NCBI RefSeq assembly: GCF_000002235.5
Contig: NW_022145613.1
Span: forward strand, 17,112,883-17,176,882
Direction: 5' to 3'
DNA: 64,000 nucleotides
Source of the DNA: Strongylocentrotus purpuratus
Taxonomy: Eukaryota > Echinodermata > Echinoidea > Camarodonta > Strongylocentrotidae
Made by a program: the position numbers and the translations under genes. Of the stretch, positions 1 through 10,800 are shown piece by piece. The notes beneath the pieces are model-generated. The model was not told the origin of the DNA and ran no database searches. It saw nothing but the letters and a program-made list of their open reading frames with translations. Each line of letters opens with the position of its first letter. The first letter of the stretch is position 1.

Positions 1-1314
1 GTTACATTCCATATTTAGAATACTAAGGCATTTGAAGAGCCATGCTTTTCGGGGAACATTTTTTCTCTGATGTTCTTCCACACTTGCATAATACAATGAT
101 AACGCTCACAATTTTTTTTTGGACTCTTCCCAGAACTCAACCTTCTCTTGAAGCCCCGGGTACTTGTTTGACAGTGGTCCAATCTCAACAATTACCTATG
201 TGTCAATTAGAATAGTATACCTCTTTGAGAGTCCAACAGCTAGACTGCATGCATGGAGATGAATAAATTAGCACTACCATGCAGAAGTTGCAGTAAAGCC
301 TAATAAAAGATTTATGTCCAGATGAACACTTTGTCCTGCTCTTAGTACCATTGTCAGTTCGAGTGATCAAACATTACCCTGATAGTTGCAAGGATTGCCA
401 TTTATTAAGACTCTTAGCACATTCAGTATTTACAAATAAAGCATGTTGTATGCACATGTCGTTCATGAAGATGTGAAAATGTCTTTACATCAGTGTAAAG
501 AGGCATTGATTTTCCATACATTTGATGAAAAGGAAATTAATTTATGTAAATATAACTTGGTTTATGATTTCAACTATGGTACCCCCTCTTGTAACGACTC
601 CAAACAAAACAAAAAAAGAGCATTTTAGTGATCATTTTAGCAATTACTGCCCCAAATAAATATGATGAACAGGTGGCCTTACATTCTTGCCATGCAATCA
701 GAAGTCTGATTCTGTCTTCTTGATTTGAATAAGCCTGTGAAAATGTATACATTTCCAAGAAACCTTACAGTTACATACGAAAAACAGCAAAAAGCATGTA
801 CTACATTAAACACTTTATGTGGGATTAGAACTTATTTAGAATGGAAAAGATTGACGGTTGATCGAAATTGTGTTCTAGAAAGTGAAGTAATGAATTGAAA
901 TACTGCATGCAATGAGGGATCCAGCGTTGGTTGATGGTTGATCAAAATTGGGTTCTTTTTATGATGAAAGAGAAGTAATAAATTTTAAAAGGTACATTCT
1001 AATTGGGGACACATAGATGTACCTGTATGTCAAAATATGTGACGAGCCAGAATAAAACTATTGATAACCTTTATTTTCCAAATGATCTAAGGTTTTTTAA
1101 AACATAGTTTATTGTTGAATGAATGGCACATACATGCAAAGGAAGTCTATGCCCTATATCAGGTCACTTGCTTACTTAATGTTAAGGCCTAGCAAGCAAA
1201 CATACATCTCCTTTTATCATCTTCGTTTAGCATCTGTTTTTTCCATGCTGTGGGTTGGATGTTGCATGTCCCCTATGGCCCTTCTCCAAGCTTTGGACAG
1301 TTTTTAGCATCAGT
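1..1314. other. Upstream flank or intron of the CAP-Gly gene, no exon recognised
   Basis: AT-rich DNA with only short chance ORFs. I looked for an exon with good splice sites that could precede the exon at 1727 (it would have to end two bases into a codon) and found none, so the gene probably starts upstream of the window. The stretch 851-985 holds two related segments (each with a GTTGATC core followed by a GAAGTAAT-type core), a small imperfect tandem duplication. Nothing else stands out. Confidence 0.5.
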
Positions 1315-1550
1315 GAGACACAATAGCTCGGTGGTAGAGCAGTGGTCTCGTATAACCAAGAGGTCCTGCGGGTTCGAAACCAATTCGATGTGCTAGTGCC
1401 CTTTGGTAAGGCATTAATCCTCGCTAACAAGTCCTTTGGTAAGGACTTAAAGCAGTTGGTCCCCTGGTTGCTTACTTACACGTTGCAACAAGCATACACA
1501 TGTTTTCTTAGCAGTCAGGTAAAACAAACAAAACTAACCTACCTACCTGG
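1315..1550 (+). repeat. tRNA-derived SINE (family 1), plus orientation
   Basis: A pol III type 2 promoter is visible: an A box (TAGCTCGGTGGTAGAGC, from about 1324) and a B box (GGTTCGAAACC, from about 1372). The following body runs to about 1545 and shares blocks with the inverted copy at 10975-11153: a GTGCCCTTTGGTA..GGCATTAATCCTC block and a TTCTTAGCAGTCAGGT block. The flanks of the tRNA-like part do not pair as an acceptor stem, so this is a SINE and not a tRNA gene. It lies upstream of the first CAP-Gly exon seen. Confidence 0.7.
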
Positions 1551-1726
1551 GTGAAGCCAGATACTCTCATATCTTCTCCTAGTATCTCCTTCCATGTTTA
1601 GATGCATCTGTCAAAAAATATGTGACAATCCAGAAGAACCTCTTATGCATCTCCCTTTAAATCTGAGCTTTTCTGAAGCTTCTTTACTGTAATCATTGAC
1701 AAATTTTCCCTTGTATTGATCCTCAG

Positions 1727-1892
1727 GTTGGAACGTACGATTGAGAAGCAGCGAACAGAGATTCAGAGACTGAAGAACAGTGGCTTGAACAGTGGGGCAA
1801 GCCTCAGTGGCAGGACAAGTAGGTCTACTAGCCCCACTCATCCTCACATCGATAGGCAGCTGTTACCAAGGCAACCAAGTGCTAGATTAAAG
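1727..1892 (+). CDS. CAP-Gly gene exon a (coiled coil)
   Basis: Acceptor CCTCAG and donor GTAACA. The first base completes a codon from an upstream exon that is not recognised in the window. It encodes a coiled-coil heptad stretch and then a Ser/Thr-rich linker ending RLK. Confidence 0.75.
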
Positions 1893-4800
1893 GTAACACA
1901 ATAGATTAAAGGAAAGTTGTAGACATGGTTTATCATGGATATATAGTCTGCTTAAAGCCAGAAGGGCGTTAACTCGTTTTCTTTGCCGGAGAATTAATGC
2001 CCTTATAACTCTCAGCAGTTGACACGAAGTACAAGGTCTCAACTTCATTTGTAATTTGATATGAATTTTCAAAATCTTTTTGATGAAAAAAATTCTTATA
2101 AACGAAATAGTTATTAAATTGATAAAAGAGTTGTACTTTGTTTCACAGTGTCTGTGAAAAAGAACAAGAAGTATTGGATTTTCAGTTGTTCATATTTTTC
2201 TATAATGATGAAAATCCTGTCTTAGGTAATGCATGCTGATATGTGGTTAAATGTCAATCTTTGAATGTGTTTTGTCTGTGACATGCAGACATTCTAGCCT
2301 GTTTATTTTGTATTGTTTGATTTTTGTTGGTTTTGTTTTTGTCTTTGTTTTTTCTTGCAGTGCCTGATGAAAAAGTTTCTTTTTAAATTATCGATCTCGA
2401 CCCCCAACAAAATTGTACTCAATTTATTTTTCTGACAGAAATCATCAGAGTCGCCCCTGCTTAGTTCTCCATGCAGTCCATGTTCCTCGCCCCGCTCCCC
2501 TTCATCACCCCTCCCCAACTCCTTAGAGCTCTCGAGTGCTTCATGCGGGTCTCTGGCCGACGCCCCCTCCCCCATGCTTCACCCCCGATCATCTCGGCTG
2601 GAGGATGGGCCGGAGCCCCACCCCTCATCACCTCTCTTGCCCAACCAACATCTTGTTCTGGCTGAAGTTCACAGAGTGCCAAGTGTCGCCAGCATACAGG
2701 TAAGTCCAATCCCAATTTTAATTGACTTGAATTCATTGGTTTGTCAGTCAATTTAAAAGAATTTTATTTATCATTGGTAAATTATAATAAAGATCATGTC
2801 ACAATAATATATACATAATAAAGAAAGTGTACAATGACAAATATATATATTATATGATTTAAAAAAAAGAGATGAGTAGGCTCAGTCGGTAAAGCTTTTC
2901 CTTTCCAGAGTCCAGACACAGGTGACGCTAATACATAATAATAAATAAAACAGAAGAAATACATGAGAGGATGTAAGGAGGTTACAAGGCCAATGTGTGT
3001 CAGAAAATGTAATACTGGAAAAGGATTTTCATCTTATTAACTCGTCTTAACACCCTCTTATAATGTGTAAATAAACAGAATTTATCTTTGATTCAGATCA
3101 CGCTCTCCTACCCCCCCCCCCCAAAAAAAAATACTAGCACCTCACTGTAGAACTGTTGAATAGGTGTAGAACATTGGGTACACAAGAAAGCCTAATTCTC
3201 ACCTGGTGCTGTATGGTGCACATGAATGTAATCCAGTTGTGTTAAAAGTAAATCTGTCATTCAAAGACTGACTTTTTGATCATCCGCTCTTCTCACCAAG
3301 ATGTTATTGTTGGGAGGAGCAGATCACTGTTACCGTGTTGTGCTCTTTTCCTAGAACGTTTAAACTTCATTTTGTCATCTTGTGACGGATTACCATACAC
3401 ACATTAGCTTGATATGTATAGTTTTGAGACCCAGACGAAAGGCGGAAAAACACAAACAGTAGTCAAGTTTAATCAATGCCATGATAGAAAGAATGAAGTT
3501 ATCAGATGCATATTGGTGTTGTGATTCAAGTAACCCTTTTTTCTTCTTTAAAAAAACAAACATAATTAACTCAGAACAATCTATTTAGGACTTTTTATGA
3601 ATATAACATTGATACTTCCTTGAAGTACTTGTATTCTAGCTACAGTTGGAATAATTATATTACAAAAAGAAAATATGAATTTCAAGAGTATGTTTTAGAG
3701 CTTTCTGTGAGGGATAAGAGATCAGATACTGGATATTCTAAGGTTTTCAGCATCAAAGTGTACCATTCAATAAACAATACTTTGTTCTGTATGTCAGGGG
3801 TTCAATGTGGCTGTAGTATATTCAAAATAGGAGCTTCAAATATTACTTGATGAAGAGGTACTGCAAGTGTATCTATACACTCTCAGTTAACAATAAAAGC
3901 AACTTGTGAGTTGACGCACTCGTAAGCGATGTTTGTTTGTTTCGTGCACAAGATTTATGTTATTGTATTCCCGATATTCCTCAGACTCCTTATCCGTTGG
4001 TCGATAGAATGCTGTGTAGAGTTTTTCTAGGTCAATATCCTACTATATTAGGTGATTGGTACACTTTAAAGTGTTCTGTCTGTGATCATGTTTCCAGGGT
4101 GATGTTCGGTTACACAAGTTGCCTGCCTCCGCGTCAGAAAGACGGTCAATCGAGATTCAGTGCTCGCCTTTAGAAGAGCCAGAAGGGCATACGTCTCTTC
4201 AGCAGCAGTTCCAAGAAGGTAAGAAACAGAAGGTCCTTAGGATAAACTCATTCAGGGTGTTAGTAAGATGCTTTTTCATATTTTTTACTTTGTAGTCAAT
4301 GTACAAATGTTTGTCGATACAGTCAAACCTGTCTCTAAAGACTACCCAAGGGAAACAGAAAAAGGGTCCACTGTAGACAGGTGGCCTTTGTAGACAGGTT
4401 CTACAATACACATTTCTCTCTCATGGGAGACAAAATGCATGGGCACTATAGACATTTGTTCTTTATAGAGAGATGGTCTATAATACAGGTTTGACTGTAT
4501 TATGATTTGGCAATGTTGGTGATACATCCAGGGTTACGCATTACCTGAATATTTGGCAACAGGTTCAAATAAATATATATTCTACGAACAATATTATTTC
4601 ATTAGATATTTCTTTTGATTGTGGTTAATTTTGTTGTTTTTGTCTTTGTTGTTATTGTTGTCATTGTTGTTTGTGATCATCATGATAAAAACATGGAATC
4701 AATCTTCTCTTTGCATAAGCCCGTTTATGAATTTCAAAAAGCAAGGCAAACTATTTTTGTCCACATAATACATGACATAATGTGTGATTTTGGCCTCTCA

Positions 4801-7800
4801 TGATAATTTTCTTCTCTCTGTCCTTTCATCATTTCATTATTGTTTGTATATTATGTATTATACCTTACATTTATATGTTCTTTGTTATTCAGTTATATTA
4901 TTTTTGGAAAAATGCAGAAATAAAATAAAATCAAAAATCAAAATCATTGCCTATTGGAATGTTTATCATAGTTTTTAGGGAAAGATTTTATGTTCCCTAA
5001 TGAAATACAGTTTAGTTGGGTGATTGATTGGTTCCCCTTTAACATCAGTATAGAGATTAAAAGTCACATGAAAGTCATGATTTGAACTCTCGCTTTCTGG
5101 GTCAGAGCTATGAAAACTGTTTATATCCATTTTTCCTTTGGGAGTCATTAAGTGCAATCAAATCTATGTGTCTAGACTAGTAATTTTATGTTTTTGATGC
5201 TTTCATACAATTATTATTTATTATCTGATCTTAATTGGTTCATTATGAGATTTTTTTTTCTTGAAAACAATTTTTTTCAATTCATTTTATTTGTAGTAAA
5301 TCATAAATAATGTAAATGGTGTCGCAGAGCTTTTGCTAATTTGCAGGTCGTAATATAAGTGGTGTGATACTTTCAGTGAATGGCCTTGTTTTATTGATGA
5401 ACCTTGAAGATAACTTTTGTTACTGTTTTGTGTGTAAAAATATTGACAAAATGTTTTGTTGTTGTTATGAACTATGATAGCAATTTAAACAAATCTACTT
5501 TAAAGTATGACCAAAATTTGACTCCTACCCTAAAGCAATTGTATTGTTTGTCCAACAGGCAAATGGAAAATAGAAAGTCAGACAAAGATCATGTGATTCC
5601 TTCTTCCCAGGTTCATACATGCACATATATAGGCCCCGGCTTGTGTGTCTGGCACTATGATGCTAAGGATGTCACCCCATATTCCTTAAAGGGATTCGGT
5701 AACTTTGTCTCAGATTCTGAAACAAAATCCTGGATTAAGCTCATGCTACAACGATGATTATAAACCTTTAGGTCAGTCAGAAACCCTATGACTTTTACAA
5801 GCCATGTCTGATTATCAAGATATTTATGATTGGAAATCAATTTCAAAAAAACGTTTTAATTCCCAACCATTTTTATAACACCACAGTCTATTGGGAAAAA
5901 TGAGTATGGTAAAACCGGTCACTCAAAGTTTTTACTTTTTTGAGGCACTACATGATGATTTTGAAGCGCAACTTTTTTTAAGGGCTCCAATATTACACCA
6001 TATCACAGACACTGATAACACCTAGGCCGGGCCATCTCAGATTTAAAATTGTTAAACGATGCCTTTAATGCTGCAAGAATTGCCAATGTATATGCAAACA
6101 TGTGGAAAATAATTGTGATATGAATTCAATTTGACAGCGTGCCAAGCGAGGGCTGCTCTGGAGAATGAACTCATGAGAGTCAGAACCGAACTGGAGGAGG
6201 TCAGACTGGGGTCAAAGGTGAAAGAGTGGTCACCAGGAGACAGAGAGGTAGGGCAGAACACACCATATACAGCCAATAGTATTGTATTAAATTAAAACAT
6301 GGCACTGGATTTAAGTATTAAGTCAAGTTTTTATTAAAAAATGCTTTATTCAACATGGCTTAGTCCCGACATAGGTACATTTATTGGCCATGTGTATAGT
6401 TGTGATTCTTGAGTTGTTATATAATCAAAGACCATATGATTAATCAGTTGCAAACGTTTTAAAGCCCCTTTATAGTGCTTCCAACACTGTAGAAGGGCTT
6501 TAATCATTTGAATGGTAATAATTACATCGTATTTAGATTCTTTGTTGTGACAGTGATTCCCTTTTAAAAATTATCCTTTGCTGTCTGCGTCCAATTAAGT
6601 GTTCTGCAGTAGATTTCAAGTAAACTGCTTTTATATTTTGTGAATATTATATTTTGGAGAATAGAGATATCTTCCATGATACTTTATCTCTTTCCACTAC
6701 TGAACAAGACCTTTGAGCCATGATAAGTATGTTCCACATAATGAATAAAGATAAAATTGTTTTGTTGTTGTAGCACATGTGAGTCAACTTAACAATAAAA
6801 TAAAACAATATCATTTTGACACCTGAAAATAGGTTGCTTGACCAGACAAGAGCCTTGATAATTGTTCGAAAAAGTTGATAATATTTAGCTGCATATCATG
6901 TGAAAAACAACTTTCTTCCTCACATTAGATTAGAACTTAGCCCTCTGGAATCTTATCTTGGAGACCGGATATTGAAATAACCTTTCACAACCCATCACCA
7001 AGATAAATCTCAAATGAATATGTGTAGAAACACAGTGAGACAAAATATAGAACACCTGTTAATAGCAAAGTGAATAAAGAATAAGTAAGAGGGAGAGAGG
7101 AGAACAGGTATGTTTACATTCATTGTCATGTACCTGTTATGACACTGGAGCTTAAAATGTTTCGATATATCTTCCAGTGGACACACATGTGTGAATGTAC
7201 ATGGTGCATAAGTTTATCATGCATCTAGCATTTCATTTTCAACAAGTTTGAACTTCTTAGCAGGCATTTTTAAAATGAAACTGCTATCAACCACGATTAC
7301 AAGTTTCTTAATGGAAAGCAGAAAGGATAGAAATATAGTTTTGAAAGTTTTAACAATCAGGAAATTTATTAAAAAGTTTGAAACTTGAGATCACTAAATG
7401 GATGGGAATTTCAAATTGCAGAATTGGGGGAAATTAAATCTCCAATACGATGTACACTAAATGATCATTAATTGCCTATTTCTCATTAGTACCTATTATC
7501 TTGGCAATATACTCAAGTTTAGATTGGAAACGTTGTTGTTATTGGTCTTTTAATATGTGATGACATTTTGACAAATGATATTGTCTTGTGAGAAAAAGGG
7601 GTGTTGCAACAACATTAGATTTACTAATTTGAAATCCCCATATCTAAAGACATTTCAACTCCCAAAATACATGAATTTCCTTTTACTGCTTTCAATTTTT
7701 CACCAATCGGTTTCTCTAATCTTTCTGCTTTCCTTCCAGGGAACTAAACTGTGGGGGTTGCATTACCATTTGAAATGATAGTGTGGTAATCCTTTAAAAC

Positions 7801-10800
7801 TGATACTTCTTATTTCACATCTCTCTTTAAAACAATCTATAATACCAGTTGTCATTTTTTTATATAACCATTTCAGGCACCAGAAATGTGTGAGTTGCTG
7901 ATTGAAAACGAGACATTCCCTGTGCCACTCTTGAAGAGGGTTCGGAGTCATAGTATCCAAGGCGTGTCAGAAGTACCACACCCTCCTACGTCACCGAGCC
8001 ATCATGAGAAACATAGTCCGGGGTAAGATTATATAATAGTAATATTCCGTCCTTGTAGAGCTCATAACACATTATGATATAATGTCTGTATATGCGCTTC
8101 CAAATTCCAATGAAAATTATTACCTTAGCTTTAGCTCCGGGCGCCATTCCATTTACCTCACGTGGGTGGAGTGTAAAGGTAGATTAACGTCTTGTCAAAG
8201 GATGTTAGTGTTGTGGCAGGGATTTGAACCCGTACCTTGTGGTTCACAGTCTGGAGCCTTATCCACTGGACCACCTCTACATTCATTTGTTGAGAGGCAG
8301 AAGGATATTAAACATGTATAAAATATTGTAGTTAATGCCCTTTGGCTCTAAAAGAGATGAATTGATGAGATGTTCAGAATATTCAAAACATCAAACTACA
8401 GTGCCACTTTGTTGTGAAATTCAATTAATTGTATAACAAATCTATGATTATTTCAACTACATCTGATGCATAAGCAGAAAAGAGTGGAAATAAATATCAT
8501 TCACAAAAATAGATCGATTTCTGTTTCAGTACCTAAAACTGCTCCTCAATTTGAATACTGAAATCAAATTTACAATATCTAAATTGGGGGGGGGGGGGCG
8601 CAGTGGAATGCGAAATCACTACCAACCTTCACATTTCTAGAAAGAACTCTTGAAATTTTAGGAAGACAAAACAAGCTTTTCCTCTTCGAAAGAATGTTAA
8701 ATAAATTACTAATATCAGGCAGCTTTAGATGTCTTGTGCATTAAATTGTTAATCAATGTTACTCTATCTTGTACATTTTTTGTGTAAACTTTGTTTTTTA
8801 AATGGCTTGCTTTTCATTTTCAATCATGTCATGCAGGTTACCTCCCATTCCAAGCCCTCAGATCAGCCCCAGAAATTCAGACCTTAGTTCCAGCTACAGC
8901 GGGGATGGCTTTAGCAAGAGATCCAACAACAAAACTGAGAGCAGCCATAACAAGTAAACCCCTCGCCATTTTTTGTTGTTTTTAGTTCGAGGAATTTTTG
9001 CGTTTGTCAGAACCTTGTCAAATTGAAGAATATCTTTGAGCAAGATGTACTAAAACTTTACCCAGTACTGAGTGTTGGCCTTCATGATGCATAACTTTAG
9101 TATGACTTAATTTAAAGGTATTTTGCCATTTTGTAAGACTAATTATGAAAAATGCAAGCTAATGAACATAGAAATATATAGTGTATGGAACTGTTTAATG
9201 AGGGTGTTGCGCTATCCATCAGTGATTGTTAGAGAAGATGATTTTTATCATGGATTCATGGTCCTTTTGTTATTCTTTCTTAATAGAAAGTGTTCCAGAT
9301 AATCAAGGGAATTTTGAACTTCAAGGAGAATGAGACATTTTTCTTAGTCCAAAGTGATTACATACAGCTCTGTATATAAGGATTAAATCTGTAGTTGTGA
9401 ACATCATGTCATGATCATCTAATAATAAATGATAGTTTACAAAAATCAAAAGTGTAATGTTTCTTTTGGGTCAGGAAAATTAAAGGGATTGTATATTCAA
9501 TGTCAACCAAAGCATTAATGAAGTATATTCTGCAGTGTCTATTTTCATGATTACTTTATGCATCAAAAGTTGATTACCAGTATATCTGAAAGTCTATTGA
9601 AGGTTCATTATCCATGTCAAACGAATCCTGTAATTTGCTCTCTACAAGTCAGATGTCTTTCTCTTAGTAAACAATATAAAAGAGAGTATGAAGTTGTCAC
9701 AGGAAAACAAAAATGACAATTGATATCTTTGTGCTTCTTTGATGACAGCCTGACAGTGAGACTGGAAGACCACGTCTTGATTAAAGGAGAGCGAACAGGC
9801 TTTGTCAGGTTTATCGGTCATCTAGAAAAGAGTTCGCTACCCAATACGGTATACGTGGGACTACATCTAGATGTTCCAGGTAAGGATAAGCCGGGGGTAA
9901 TGATATGATAGCAGGGCGGTCCTCAGGGAGAACAGTACTGATGAGGCTTCCCTGGGTACATAAACAAGATATAAACAAGACATATTATTATTATTATATA
10001 TTCATGTTAAACTAATTCATTGCCATATATAAGTAGCAAAAGAACTTGTACAGTTGCTAGATTACAAAACTTGATATAATTGAAAAATATTAAACAGAAA
10101 ATGAGTTACAATAGTTGTGAAATGTACATGATAAAAATTGAAGTTTTTTTGTGTAAAACTACATTCATGTATTTATTTCAAATTATTACGCAAGGCCCCT
10201 GAATTTTTCTGTACATTTTATAGACATACTGACACATGAAATGCAAAAGAAGGGGATATATATTTCCTTTGATTGATTCTTACATTATGTGTTCACAAAG
10301 TTCATTGGTTAGACAATCAATTTCCAGAATTTGTGGCCATCTTAACAAAAAAAGCAATATGTGGGTAACGTTTTCTGGTAGAATAATTATGAACTAGAAA
10401 CTCATGAGCAAGTAATAGAGGAGCAAGGTTGCAGGACTCAAAAAGTTTTCTGCAGTGACGTGTATGGCATATCTGCCATGGTTTTGAACATTCTTGAACT
10501 ACTCAGGCCTGATAATTACCCAATTTAAATCGGTTTCCCAATTATTTTTCTTGGATTAGTCTTCCCGATTTTTTCCTGATTTTTTTTTTTTTTTCTTCCC
10601 GATTTTATCCTGATTTTCCTTTATTTTCCCAATTTTTCCTAAATTTTCTTTCTCAAAAGGTGCCATTTTTTTTTCCTGAATCCTTTTTTTTTTTTTTACT
10701 CAAGGGGGGATGGTTGAAGAATTTTTTATTTTTTATTTTGTTAGTGCTCACTATCGCCCCTGACTACTTTTTTTTTTTTTTTTTTCTTCAGTTGGTAAGA

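Noticed and set aside
1322..1385. Genuine tRNA gene
   Set aside because: A and B boxes are present but the ends do not form an acceptor stem, and a SINE body follows that recurs at 10975-11153.
2873..2935. SINE fragment with an A-box-like GGCTCAGTCGGTAAAGC
   Set aside because: Only the A-box half is visible and no B box or body could be matched; too weak to list as a feature.
8217..8290. Minus-strand tRNA gene
   Set aside because: It looks like a tRNA head, but it has no acceptor pairing and runs into a SINE body.
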